Program-made: the position numbers and the translations under genes | The notes under the pieces: generated by a model | The model's database searches: none | What the model saw: only the letters and a program-made list of their open reading frames with translations | Told to the model about the DNA's origin: nothing | Source: Armillaria gallica | Taxonomy: Eukaryota; Basidiomycota; Agaricomycetes; Agaricales; Physalacriaceae | NCBI GenBank assembly: GCA_037576215.1 | Contig: JBANDB010000006.1 | Span: forward strand, 4,960,001 to 5,024,000 | DNA: 64,000 nt | Direction: 5' to 3' | Shown here: piece after piece, positions 26,217 to 38,493 of the stretch | Position numbering within the stretch: position 1 is the first letter of the stretch | Layout of the letters: every line of letters begins with the position of its first letter

Positions 26217-29200
26217 ATGTCCTTTGCAAGGGTCAAACTCAAGGCTGCAAGGGACTTTATTGCAAAAAAAGACTTTGTCGCCGCGAGAGATAGCGCTGAA
26301 AAGGTGCTCGAGTTCGAGTCGGATAACTACAACGCGTAAGCAGCTCCGTCTATATACCCTTTATTGAAGCCGACTTGGATTTCAGGACGGTATTTCTTGG
26401 CCTGGCACTTCTGGAACTCAAAGATTTCGACAAGAGCGAGCAAGTAACTCGGAATTTAGATGCTTTCTGGACGTCGCTTATCTTTCTCGCATAGGCGTAT
26501 CGGAGAGCAATCGAGTTGAATCCGGGGCAACTGCTCGCCTGGCAGGTTGGGAATCCGCTACTTGTCGTGTTCGTCTATCTTACGATGGGAATTATAGGGC
26601 CTTTCAAAATTCTACGAAAGGACAGAAGCATGGGATAAATATGCGGACACGCTTCATCATTTGCTAGGATTTTTCGCAAAGTCGTACGCGCGAATCACTG
26701 CTCTGCACGTTAAAGCTGATTATTTACAGTGGAGATGCGGTCAAATGCGCGGAAACGATTCAAAAGTTTGTTCAGAGCCGTCGAGAGCACGGACATCGCT
26801 TACAGGTCGTCGACGCGCTATCGCTTTATCTACCCACATCACCTCATTATGCACTGCTGTCGACGCTACCCCCACCAGACCCTACAAATCCAACATCCTC
26901 GACCACGTTCGAAGCCCAAGAGGCTGTGCATAACGGACTACCTATCCTGGAAGAAATCGTCCGCATATTGGAGAAAGACGAGGCTGACAAGATCACCAGA
27001 GAGTTTGAGAAGCGCCGAACACGACTCGGTGCTGGAACCCCAGAGCAGATCAAGAAGGATGTCGGCATTGAAATCTGGAGCGTATCTCGCGTAGGCCGTC
27101 ATTATGCTACCCTGTATTATATCTCTGACCGTCACCCAGCTTCCGTCATTGTACAACGACATCCTTAATCATCCCAATACCTCCGACGAGCTCCGCCGTG
27201 AAACAGAGACGAAGCTGCTGAAGCATAAACAACAGTATATGTACGCCCTGCCAAGCGCAAGCGATAAAAAGCAGACAATTTCGCAAGAGGTTGAGGATTT
27301 GATCAACGGCGCGATCATCTTGCAATTACCTGATGAACTCGCTTGGTCATTGTTCCTAGAAAGAAAGGACGTCGAGACCATAGGTACGAGGTGTAACCAT
27401 CCTCCATGAATTCTAGTATTCACGCTCTTTAGATGGTTATGAATATCCTTTACTGCGACAGTACATGGCATTATTCCCTTCACTCCCACTAGTATCAATG
27501 CTCAAAGGATACTTCATTTACAATGGAATCCCTCTCAGTGATGACGAAGAAGACGAAAACGCCGAGATGGCTGACTCAGATACGGGGCTAGATATGATAT
27601 TTGTAAGTTTTCAGTCGCAGCCAAGATTAAAGCTGATTATGCCTAGGACGCCCAACCACAACTTGCAGATTCACTTCTCGGTACACGGGTTCTAGCTGAT
27701 GTATACCTTCACGAAGTAGACTATCCTGCTGCCATTAAAGCCGCTCAAAGCGGCATGGAGCTCGCAAGGCGGGCTGAGGTCAACCACGGGAAAATACTTC
27801 CCCAGTACGACTTTCCTCTACTCTGCGAACGCGTCGCGTATTAATGGATAATAGTGTCATCCTAGGTTTTAAGGTGATCCTAGCCACCTCTTTGGTTCAT
27901 CTATTCCCCCCCAAACACCATGCTAGAGCTCTGTCAATAATTGATGATGTCCTCTCTATATCTCCGAATAACATCAGTTGTCTGATGGGCCGTGCCTACG
28001 TCCTAGAGCAGGCAAATAAATGGGAGGATGCCGGGGATCTCTTCTCCAGGGTGCACGAATTGTTGCCCGATGACGTGGATAACGGTCTACGAGCAAAGGA
28101 GGAACATGCATGGTGTCGCAGCCGCCTGGGTGACTTTGATTTCGCTGTGGCATCACTGAAAGATGTTCTTGAAACAATGGACACTCTGAACGATCACGTA
28201 GAGGAAAGCGCAAGATGCCTGTGGCGACTTGGGTCTTGTCATTGGGACATGAGCGGTAATCAACGTGTCTATGTAACTTGATACCTTGCTTATCCAACTC
28301 TGCTAGGCGATAAACGGGAAGAGGCGTATAAATATTTCATCGCAGCACTCAAGCGCGATTCCATCTATGCACCAGCGTTCACTTCCCTAGGGATCTACTA
28401 CGAAGAATACGCAACGCCGCCCGATCCGAACCGGGCTTCAAAATGCTTCCAGAAAGCCTTTGAACTCGACTCTCGCGAGGTATACGCAGCGCGTCGACTG
28501 GCCGTGGGATTCGCCGAAGAGCAAGAATGGGACCTGGTTGAAACGGTCGCTCGACGAACTATAGACGGGGAAGGCGGATCGGATGCTGGGTTGGACAAAG
28601 TGGGACCATCAACCGTGTATCTGCCTATGAATGCTTGGGCATGGAAAGCCGTTGGGGCTGTAGAACTGGTCAGCGCATCTCTATCAGCATGGATGTCCCG
28701 CTTTTCTGAGCTCTACGAACAAATAGGCCCGCCGGAAGTACGACTTGGCTATACATGCGTATCAAGTGGCACTGCGCGCCGAACCAGAGGATCAAGTGTG
28801 CTGGCTGAGGTTGGGTGAGGCATACAGCAGGTCGGGGCGACACGCCGCAGCGTTGAAGGCACTGGCACGCGCAGAGGAGCTCAATCCGGACGATTGGATG
28901 ACGCTCTACTTCATCGGAGACGTTCATCGGCAGACAAGTCAATTCCAAGCAGCCATAGATATATTTACAGAAATCCTACAAGAGCGACCGGGCGAGATAG
29001 GCGTGTCTGTGTTGTTGGGTCAGACGTATCTTGATCTTGGTCGGAGTGAGTTGTCCGGCGGGTATGTAGCGAGGGCAGAAACGTCGTTCCTTGCTTCTCT
29101 TCATGTTGCTCTAGCAGCGATTGAGCAAACTTCTGGGTTTGGAGGTGTGGTGTGGAAGATTGCGGCTGATGCTATGTTCTCCTTATCAGCGAGATCAGCA

Positions 29201-31283
29201 TTTGTGGACGAGTTTGCTGCCCGCCATGCCCTTGAGGCTATCTTTCCGTTTCTCTCGACACATTCTAGTGATCGGCTTGCCGCTTTCAACATCAATGTTC
29301 AGTTGCCCGACGACTCGACTCCTCTAACCGGAACTGTCATGTTGCAGAACGCAATCGTGGCTTCTGATCTCAGGGTGTCCGTAGCTTCGTCGGAACCTCA
29401 AGCAATAGGGAGCGCATGGTTCGACCTTGGAATGGCACTTGGATCTTACGCCTCTCGATTGACGGACGAGGAAAAATCTAAAGACGTCGAGAAAAAGAGG
29501 ATCGAGTTTTTGGGATCTGCCCTTCGACAATGCCCTTTGAACGAAGAATATTGGACTGCCCTTGGGAACGCCTATTTCCTCACACAGGCAAAATCCGCAC
29601 AGCATGCATATATTCGTGCCTTGGAGATTGATTCCAAGGTATGGCGTCTTTCTATCCTATGGTCTTGATGTTCACTTGTCCGCAGAATACCGCCACATGG
29701 ACTAACCTTGGATTGCTCTACTTGTATCACAATGATATTGAGCTCGCAAATGAAGCTCTGTATAGGGCCCAAACTCTTGACCCTGATTATACGCTGGCTT
29801 GGGTCGGCCAAGCCCTGGTAGCCACTGCTAACGGCCACGAAAGTGATGCCAAAGCTCTTTTGGAGCATGCAGTAGGACTGGCATCTTCCGTAGTAAGTCT
29901 TCAGGATGGAGCATTCCCTTCGCCTCTGACCTTGTGTTGAAACAGCCGGCCGCCGACCTCGAATTTTCTGCGCGATCCTTCGCCCTAAACAAGATATCAA
30001 CATCTGAATCCCTACTCCCGTCGTTATCCCTTCTGTCGCGCTATCTTTCCCTCAACCCATCGTCAGCGCCAGGGCTTCATCTCTCAAGTCTTGTGCACGA
30101 AACACTTGGGCACCTCGATACAGCCCTATCGCTGCTTACTGATGCCATAGCCATACTCGAGACTGCCTATGAAGAAACTGAGTCTCCCGAAATTGAACGC
30201 CAGTATGTTATCGCTCAGTCCAATATGGGACGCATCAGGAACAGCAACGGGGATTACGCAGGTGCTGCCGAAGCCTTCGAGATCGTAATAGGTCTACTTC
30301 CCGAAATAGACGACCCGGAAACGCGGATCCTATGCACTCAAGCTCATTTTGGGTTGGGCTTGGCCCAGTTGAGGCAAGGCTTTGAGCTTGAAGATATTTT
30401 AGGCGCATTTGAGAATGCACTGTCGAGTGCCGGGGATGATTTGACGCTGAGCGGGCATGTTAGTGTTCTCATGGCCAAGACGATGTGGGCTCTCGGAGAT
30501 GAGACTTCAAGAGACGAGGCCAAGAATATGCTCCTCCAATGGTGTGCATACTCTTCGTTTGACAATACGGTGTATCAGTTCTAACCGCCTCATCAGTATA
30601 ACGAATGATCCTGAAAACCTCGCTGCCATCAATGCTCTCGCCGCAATGGGTATCCTGACCGACGATGAAAACCTCGTTGATGCTGCCTTGTCAGAAATTC
30701 TCGCCTTACCTCGAGAACAGCGGGCGAGCATGGATCCAGGGAAAGACGTAGAGTACCTACTCATGAAGCATAACGAAGGATTGGTGCGTCTGCTCTGACA
30801 TTTGGCGGTATCCCGTTCATTTATGGTACCTCACAGGAGACGATGTCAAAGTGATGTCTCTGGCACAGCAGGCGATCATTTCTGAGCCTTCGAGATCAGA
30901 GGCAAGGATTGATCTTGCGAAATTGACGATGCAGCGAGGATTGTATGAAAGCGTGCTTCCTATCATTGCGGGACCGTCAGCGTCGACGCTTGACGTGCAG
31001 CGGAACGAGATAGGATTGAGGGCCATTGCACTGTCGACGTCTGGTGCAGGGGAAATGGCCTTGCGAGAAGCCCAAAAGGTTGTGCTGTTGGCGCCTTGGG
31101 ATAAGGAGAAGTGGCAGACGTTGGTTTATGTACGATCAGTCCTAGAATAAAGTTATTGAAGACGCAAGTGATGCTAGACTCCGGCAATCACTATTTTCAA
31201 GTCCGTTCGGACTTGCTGGTCCTGCTACCATGGAAGCATTGAAAGTCGAACTCGGTTATACTTGTACCGCTTACTATACGTAA
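26217..31283 (+). CDS. SKI3: Ski3, TPR scaffold of the Ski complex (TTC37-like)
   Basis: Scaffold of the cytosolic Ski2-Ski3-Ski8 complex that feeds mRNA into the exosome. The start at 26217 (MSFARVKLKAARDFIAKK) opens a run of tetratricopeptide repeats; examples are AYRRAIELNPGQLLAWQ, HAYQVALRAEPEDQVCWLRL and NTATWTNLGLLYLYHND. The middle carries the Ski3 signature HNGLPILEEIVRILEK and QATSLVHLFPP-like ATSLVHLFPPKHH (about 27884). TPRs continue to about 31130. The total of roughly 1,400 residues is the normal Ski3 size. At least 14 short introns interrupt it. One join near 27810-27860 uses an intron of about 50 bases to bypass an in-frame stop. The final exon reads PFGLAGPATMEALKVELGY with a TAA at 31281, although the overlapping GTAAGT might be a donor leading to a slightly longer tail. 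Confidence 0.9.
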
Positions 31284-31484
31284 GTAATTCACGTATTTGT
31301 GTTTTGTTCGTACGACAAATTTCTCCACGACACAATCCGACGACGGACCTTACTGTGGATATCCTCGAAGGTGAGATAGTGGTAGTGATACATTTTCTGA
31401 AATATCCAACTCAAGACCGTACATTCCATAATTTGTATTTCAGCGGTAAATGACCCGTCATTTATCACAAGAAACTGACAAAAG

Positions 31485-32594
31485 TCAAAGCTTCTTATCG
31501 CTCAATTCCGTCACGCCCTCTTGGACCTTCTTGCGAGCTCGCAATGCCGAGAGTTCCATGCGAATCTGAGCATTCGCAGAACCCGCTTGGGACTCGAGCA
31601 ATGGTGGTATGATGGGTCTGCGTCTGCGGACAACGGGGCTTGACGTGCTAAGTCTACCGACAACGAAGACGCGCGGGAAGGTGCCAGATTTAGCAGAGGG
31701 GGACTGCTTTACTGCGGGGGAAACTTTGACCTTCGACTCTGGAGTATTCCGTAATTTCGCCTCTGATGTTGTTGGAGTCGTGTCTGGAGTATGGGAAGGC
31801 TTCGCTTCCGGAGTTAGTGGTGCTTTCATTGGAGAAACCTCCTCTTCATCAACCCACTCGGACTCCGACTTGGTGCTGAGTTGACTCATGGACATCGACG
31901 AGGAAAGAAGCTCCGAATCGTCATGGGTCTGGATGACAACGGCGTCGGTGTATGCGAAAGGCGACATTGGGGTTCTCGGGGACGAAGATGATAAACTTGA
32001 AGCGGAATGGATGGAGAGAGATGTACGAGTTCGGGAGGGAGTGAGACGAAGAGACGAAGGTCTCGACTTTATCCTCGTGATAGACTCTCGTTTAGCGTGT
32101 TTGCGGATGGGAATTCTGGTGTTGGAAGAGAATGAACGTGGGATAGATATCTTGAATGGACGAGGAACTGATGTTGGTGTAGTGATATGAGAAACACGAA
32201 TCTGTGCATCACGCCGTCGCTCCGAATTCTCCTTTCCCACCGTCTTGGGTCTCTTAGGCACCGGTAGTGGCGACGACACGCGCTCAGTATCCCGGATTGC
32301 CGTCACTTTGAAGAGAGGCTTCTTCGGAGGCTCCTTCACAAGCAGTTTGTCACGACCGGGCGTTGGTCGAGGCTTTGCTTTGGGTGTTGGTTGAGCCTTG
32401 GCGTTCGGCGTTGATTGCAGTGACGACGGCTGTGATCCATGGTACTTCTCCACCAGCACCAGCGACCTGAGCCCAGGCGACTCAGGCGTTGCTGATCTCC
32501 TCCGCAAAGGCGATTTGAGTTTGAAGGAGCGCATGGTTGGTATTTTCGAATCCCTCTTGGAGGCAGCCGTGGCAAGTGAGTTGAACCCTGAGGG
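31485..32594 (-). CDS. Basic, disordered Ser/Pro/Lys-rich protein with KEN box
   Basis: No known domain. The frame of roughly 370 codons is open throughout and strongly biased to Ser, Pro, Thr, Arg and Lys. It contains many SP and TP sites (RSATPESPGL, TPKAKPRPTP, SPRTPMSPF), a KEN box in the context TVGKENSERRR, and RxxL pairs (RSLVL, RPSSL). It ends in a short basic helix, RMELSALRARKKVQ. KEN and D boxes are recognition signals of the anaphase-promoting complex, and the SP/TP density suggests CDK phosphorylation, so a cell-cycle protein (securin- or shugoshin-like) is possible but unproven. An upstream exon is likely: GTGAGT near 32646 and an acceptor just before 32594 would add residues such as LLPPPPPRSLSGLLSS. 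The N-terminus is therefore uncertain. The gene converges on SKI3. Confidence 0.6.
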   Translation of the reverse strand, partial: PSGFNSLATAASKRDSKIPTMRSFKLKSPLRRRSATPESPGLRSLVLVEKYHGSQPSSLQSTPNAKAQPTPKAKPRPTPGRDKLLVKEPPKKPLFKVTAIRDTERVSSPLPVPKRPKTVGKENSERRRDAQIRVSHITTPTSVPRPFKISIPRSFSSNTRIPIRKHAKRESITRIKSRPSSLRLTPSRTRTSLSIHSASSLSSSSPRTPMSPFAYTDAVVIQTHDDSELLSSSMSMSQLSTKSESEWVDEEEVSPMKAPLTPEAKPSHTPDTTPTTSEAKLRNTPESKVKVSPAVKQSPSAKSGTFPRVFVVGRLSTSSPVVRRRRPIIPPLLESQAGSANAQIRMELSALRARKKVQEGVTELSDKKL

Positions 32595-32845
32595 CATTCT
32601 GTACATATTCTTGTTCAATACCATCCAAAACCGATAAAGAAAGACTCACGTTGAGGATAGCAGTCCAGAGAGAGACCTTGGAGGAGGTGGTGGTAGGAGT
32701 GAGAAAGAGTGCTGTACCTTATCCAATGTTGGCAATGTTGATAAAGGATGACACCGAGGGGTTCTGATGAGACGTAACGACGACTAGAACCCACCGAATG
32801 CTCTTTTTCAGTAATACACCCCAATTGATATCCAATCCCGTGCAA

Positions 32846-34289
32846 GAACGGCTAACTCGCCACTGCCTCGTGTTCTACCACAGGCCACATCCTCGGATCC
32901 CGATACGAGAAATTAATACCGGAAATCACTGACCGTCCTCAAAGAGATGCAGTATACTTTGGCTAGAAGACGCGTACCATTCAATCTGGGCTGTCCTTCG
33001 GTTCTTCATGATAATTTATCAATACGGCGTCGTGTGCTGGTACATTCCGTGTCAAGCCGTATGCCTCGTGGCAGCCGGGTTGTTGATATGAAGGACAGAT
33101 GGAGAAATCGGCTATGGAACACGCTGGTCATGGGGGTAATTGGTCAAGACGCGGGGTAGAAACCGCCTTGCCACAGCATGACCGCTACCTTACTGTGTTG
33201 AGTATATGCGCGATCCGCTCATCGTACGCGAAGACGATTCGGCTTCAAGCTTTGTGGTGATGGTATTCCTGAGTGACGTTATTCTAGCAGTACTACTCTC
33301 GCTTCAGTCGAAATAAGTATACGGGATGGCCGTACCGGTCGACGGTAGGGTTGAGCCTTGAGGCTTGGTGGAGGCGGCACAAAAATCAGACTCAATCTAG
33401 TCGAACGGAACTTGAAAATAGCGATGGCCGACATCCGGCATCGCGCCAGACGCGGTCCGGTTTATCCGTGATCACGTGCGTATTCGGCGTTTTGCGACAG
33501 CTTGCGATGTGTCAGTGTCTGCGGTCAGTGTCACTTAGCACTAGTGATCCCATTCTCCCTCTTGGACCTAGCGATACAGTTCCAGCAGTAGCTTCTCGAG
33601 ACTTACGTTTATGTTTTAGGACTATATTATCAACTGAAACCTTAGATGGATCGTCGATACATAGTCGATCAATCCGAAGAACAACTAGCATCAGTATCTA
33701 CCTCTTGCCATTGAATGTCTGCCGAATGTGTCTCGCGACATTGCTCCGGTCACTCTTCATCAAGGCGACAATTTATACGCCTAGGTTTGACTAGCTTCTG
33801 TTGATCGCAGCAACCCGCTTTCTTGCCAAATATTCGCTGAGACAAAACCGAAATACGACGGGATTTCCTTGTCGTATAAATATCCTTAAATCTATACCTA
33901 GCCCCCCGTCTGATTATGTATACCTTTGACACCCCCGGCCTTCGTGTTCAACACTATGCTCTCCTCCCCTTCTACTCTCATTCACCGAGCTCGAGCTTGA
34001 TTCTATCCAGCGCTTTCAGTACCCGCTAGAGGCATGCTTTCTTCGAGCCATTCCAATAACACTTCTCCGACCATATGAAGAATCCACGGCTCACGAGCGC
34101 GGTCCTCATGACTGGGTGCCCTAGAGCCACCGGTTACGAGCCGGCTTTAAATCGTCAAGCCGTTGTCTAAGGCGGCATTTGCAACCATCTCTTTACTCTA
34201 TTCACCGCATCCGAAGGGAAATGTGCGTCCGTGGCGCTACTCTCGATAAAACCTCCACCTCTCGTATTCTTTTTGACAACCTAAACAAT
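32846..34289. other. Intergenic, no supported gene
   Basis: Only scattered short frames are seen (longest 147 codons, 33351-33794, plus), without motifs. I see no repeat, RNA gene or promoter element that can be named. Confidence 0.45.
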
Positions 34290-34850
34290 ACAAGGCGTGC
34301 TTGGCAACATGTCGCGATTGACAAGCGGAACGGCGGCGACTCTTGTCAAATTGGATTATCTACCATCCGGGGCTCTCGAGATCGAACCACTGCTATAGAG
34401 CATAGCCCAGAAACAATGGGAGAACCTCATCTATGACATTCTTTTCAGCAGCCTACTCCTTCTCATCGTTTGGAGTCTGCGAACACCGTCGTGACGACGC
34501 ATCGTCGTTTCCGCCCCATTCTTTCATGACTAAGCGCGAGTCATTACCAGAATGTTCTGGAAAGTACGGTGAACAGACGTCGAGAAATGGGGGAAGGAGT
34601 GGTGGTAGAAAAAGAGGAGGACGCTGCCTGTCAGGGCATCTACATACCATCCGGTCCGGTTATACCTGGTTCCAGTCAAGCATACGGAAAACATCGCCAA
34701 TCTCGAGAAACCAAAGTGGGGCCAGTGTTACAACTATAGCCGGTCATTCTACTTGAAACGTCCACCCTCTCCATCTGGAAGACAGACTCATGCGACTCGA
34801 AATATTTCACGTTTGGCGGACATGATTTCCGGTTGCTGGTGGCGCTTGAA
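34290..34850 (+). pseudogene. Decayed gene fragment, copy 1 (paired with 52520-53000)
   Basis: The plus strand keeps coding-like segments broken by stops, for example LIYDILFSSLLLLIVW and, about 250 bases on, HTENIANLEKPKWGQCYN. The same nucleotide words occur upstream of the second laccase in inverted orientation: CAATCTCGAGAAACCAAAG at about 34699 and about 52624, AGCAGCCTACTC, GACGACGCATC and ATTTCCGGT[T/C]GCTGGTGGC. Neither copy has a continuous frame. The source family is not recognised; the hydrophobic stretch hints at a membrane helix. The similarity shows that the laccase duplication carried upstream DNA with it. Confidence 0.5.
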
Positions 34851-35985
34851 CTAACCCATTGGTGTTTCTGGTGAGCCTGTCTTGCCATTGCGATATTTCA
34901 ACGCTTACATAGTCAGTTCTTCACAACATTGTCGGATGCATCGTCTCTCCTTTCGGTCCTATGTGCAACACAGCACGAACTCCCCCAACTAAACGTTTTG
35001 TCTGTATAACATCGTCGGCCCAATTCTGCGCTTATGGTCATATTCAGCGGCCCGTCCTCTCCGGAACAAAAAGTCTGGAGCGCCTTCAAGAGATCATCGT
35101 ATCAGGGTCGATCAACCTCGGGAGCTCATCATTCGTTGAATTCCGGCATCCCATCGCGGCGGGGTATCTTCAGGCTTACCAGACGCAAAGATAAGGATAC
35201 TGCACTACAGTTCACATGATATCCCCTACCATCTAGTCAACCAACAAGCCGATTTCCCCGTCTCTCCTTCCAGCCCTATATCGTAATGCCATGCCCCCCG
35301 ATTGCTGACCGTCGGGTTGACCTGTGCTGATGATGAATTTCTTCGGCTATCGTCTGGGGAGTGCGAGTGGGAATCACTGAACAGCCATCACCCTGGACCA
35401 AGCAATCCTCAGGCACACTCTATTTTAATATCAAACGAGTGCTTTCAATGTTCCAAGCAACGCGTCCCGTCTCTATACGGACTTTCGTTATCCCTGCCCC
35501 CTTTCACAGGTACGTGTGGGTCGCTATTGCGACCTGCACTGCTCTAGGTGGACAGTAAACTCATTTAGTTTTTCTCAAAAGATTAACCGTGCAGAATTCC
35601 TCCCAACATACCAGCCACCACATTGTTTTTAGCCGCGTCTCTACAAATGCTTACGTGTCGTCGTTCCTGGCGCTCACAGATATAGATATATCCCAGGTGG
35701 GTTTCCCGCTATGGCGGTGTTGTTTCGTGACTGATCCCGTAATAAAGGTCACCCCCGGACTGGCGCATCATCGGGATGCTTGAGGCGCGAGATAAACGCC
35801 GGTATATCAGCCAAAATGATTGGAAATCGGATCAGTCTCAGTTCACGCTGGCTGTGGGAGGACCACTGCTTGGTGCCTTTCCGCCCAGGTCGCGGATGGG
35901 TATAGTGACTCAACTTGTATGTGTTAGCCCATTATGATATGATACCGAAACCCCTAGGCTGCTATAATTAACGCAATACACCCTC

Positions 35986-35991
35986 TATAAA
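35986..35991 (+). promoter_or_regulatory. TATA box of laccase 1
   Basis: TATAAA sits 79 bases before the laccase 1 ATG, inside CTCTATAAAGAGC. The second laccase has the same box in the same context (CACTATAAAGAGC) at a similar distance, and both are preceded by a shared GTGTT(A/T)GCCCA(T/A)TATGAT segment. Confidence 0.65.
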
Positions 35992-36069
35992 GAGCCTCAA
36001 AAGTAGGCCGATTTTCCCTCGTCTTCGACCCTACTGTCCTTTCTTTTTCGCTTAACGGACTCATTCATC

Positions 36070-38296
36070 ATGCTTAAGCTTCTGCTAGCTTTCATCTTTT
36101 TATTCGAGTCGGTGACATCGCTCGAAGTCATTGGCTCGTCGGGGGATCTACATGTTGTTAACAGAGAGCTCGCCCCAGATGGAGTCCTTCGGTCGTAGGT
36201 GCACAAGTCCTGTGTGAAAATTTTTATTCTGACTATCTCTAGAACGGTCCTGGCAGGTGGAACGTTGCCGGGACCTTTGATAAGTGGTGTCAAGGTAAGT
36301 TGGAATATCTACATGACGGTATTATGTTCTAAATACAGTGCAGGGAGACCGCTTTCAGATCAATGTCGTCGATGAATTGACAGACCACACTATGGCTCTC
36401 GATACGAGTATTGTGAGCATGGCTCTCCTCTTCATTTCCTGGTCTCTTATGTTCTTCAGCACTGGCACGGTATTCACCAACATGGAACCAACTTTGAAGA
36501 TGGTTCCGCTTCCGTCTCGCAGTGTCCAATCGCGCAAAACAACTCATTCATGTATGATTTCCGTGTTCCGGACCAGGCTGGAACGTTTTGGTACCATTCA
36601 CACCTCGCCGTCCAATATTGTGATGGACTGGCAGGGCCCTTTATCGTGTATGACGGAGAGGACGGGAAGAATGATCCTCATCGGGCCTTGTATGATATCG
36701 ATGATGGTTGGTATCTCTATTTCCGATCAGCCCGAGCTATATTGATTTTGTATACAGAAACCACCGTTATTACACTCTCAGATTGGTGAGTGTGAGACGG
36801 AGAATAAGTTTAGTGCTTTCTTAATGGGATATTTCTAGGTACCATGATACGACGCCAGCTCTAATGGCTACGAGAGTGGGGCCAACACCCAATTCCACTC
36901 TGATTAACGGGATGGGTCGATTCTTTGAAGATGTAAGTCAATTGTCCTTCTCCCTACGACGTGAACTCAAGGGACATCCCATTTATAGCCAACAGCTCCA
37001 CTCTTCGTCATGACCGTCGCTCCAAACAAACGTTACCGGCTACGACTAATATCTGCATCATGCAACGCAGGCCTCAACTTCTCTATTGATGGTCACAATT
37101 TCACCATCATCGAAACAGACGGCATCAACCTTCAACCCATCACGGTCAACTCTCTACCCATACTTGCATCTCAGAGATTCTCAGTCATTCTGGAGACTAA
37201 TCAACCAGTCGATAACTACTGGATTCGGTCTGAACCTGGTATTGGCAATCGAGGTTTCAAGAACGGAATTAATTCTGGAGTGCTGAGATACGAAGGTGCA
37301 GACGATTCGGAACCGACGACCTCGATGCAGTCGGACATTGTTTCTATACGAGAGGTGGATTTGCATCCACTGGAATCTCCTGGAGCACCCGGAGCGCCGG
37401 TACCTGGAGGGGCGGATCTCGTACTCAATATCACGCTCGCCTTTGACGCTGATATCAAAACTTTCCTGATGAACGGTGTCCAATTCGTAGCGCCTACCGT
37501 TCCCGTTCTACTTCAGATCTTGAGCGGTGCTCAGCGAGCCCAAGATTTGTTGCCTAAAGGTTCCGTATACGGATTGCCGCTGAACAAGACCATTGAAATA
37601 AATCTATTCGGTGGGAATGCGATCGATGGACCTGTACGTTCATCTTCCATTCGTCCTTTCAATGTGGTATTGAAGTCGCACTTTTCCAGCATCCATTCCA
37701 TCTCCATGGTGTAGGCCTCTTTAAAAAACTAAACGCATGTCTGTTTGACTAAAAGTGTTTACAGCATAGTTTTGACGTCGTGAAAAGCGCCGACAGCGAT
37801 ACTTATAATTTCCACGATCCGGTCCGTCTTAAGAGCGCACTCGTTGTTATGTGTACACTGATGATTTTGGAACCATAGGCTCGCGGTGATACTACCTCCG
37901 TAGCCGAAAAGAACTTAACAACGATTCGGTTCAGGACAGACAATTCTGGACCTTGGTTCCTGCACTGGTATGTATATACAATCTCTCATGATACGTATTC
38001 TGTTCTGAAACAATATCAATAGCCACATTGAATTCCACCTTGAAGCGCACGTTTCATATTCTTCTTTGTGACTATAATCATCTGAAACTGAATTCTAGTG
38101 GTATGGGTATTGTTTTTGCTGAAGATATCCCGGAAGTGGCAGAAGCGAATCCAGGAATTCCAGGTGGGTCTGATTGTGTTGTTTTATGATGCGGCAGGCG
38201 CTGACGCGTATGTCTCTAGCGAGTTGGAACGACCTTTGCCCAACCTACTACGGTCTACCCCCAGACGTGACAATGAACGATACTACTAAGTACTAA
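36070..38296 (+). CDS. Laccase 1 (multicopper oxidase)
   Basis: Secreted copper phenol oxidase (benzenediol:oxygen oxidoreductase). The start at 36070 gives a signal peptide [20 protein letters not shown], then the fungal laccase N-terminus with [10 protein letters not shown] and [15 protein letters not shown]. Copper motifs are complete: [15 protein letters not shown] (L1), [18 protein letters not shown] (L2), HPFHLHGHSFDVV (L3, across an intron) and [12 protein letters not shown] (L4). The residue ten after the L4 Cys is Met, which marks class 1, usually low redox potential. The gene has about ten introns. One at 38047-38098 starts with GC rather than GT, as judged from the paralogue. The protein ends in [18 protein letters not shown] with TAA at 38294-38296. 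The apparent TAG at 36196 lies inside intron 1. Laccase 2 is its inverted duplicate. Confidence 0.92.
38047..38098 (+). other. GC-AG intron in laccase 1
   Basis: To read LEAGM in frame, the exon must end after GAAGC and resume at TGGTATGG. That leaves a 52-base intron beginning GCACGT and ending TTCTAG. The aligned intron of laccase 2 begins GTACGT, so a single T-to-C change in the donor explains the difference. Confidence 0.7.
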
Positions 38297-38493
38297 TATC
38301 TCTCGCCCATTGGTCCGAGTGTGATACCTTCTCTTATCCTATATCTGAACTGGATATCCTTTAGTGGATAACATAATGAAATGGAAGTAATTGCCACAAT
38401 AATAATATTAGGGTTTCTGTCGTTACTATCTTATCGCTTGCCGACGGCCATCAAAAGTTCTACTTTGACTCGAACGCCCATCATCATTGTGTT

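Noticed and set aside
36196..36198. In-frame TAG at codon 43 of laccase 1, suggesting a pseudogene
   Set aside because: It lies in the donor of intron 1 (36195-36242, GTAGGT..CTCTAG); splicing gives the normal sequence RSTVLAGG, as in laccase 2.
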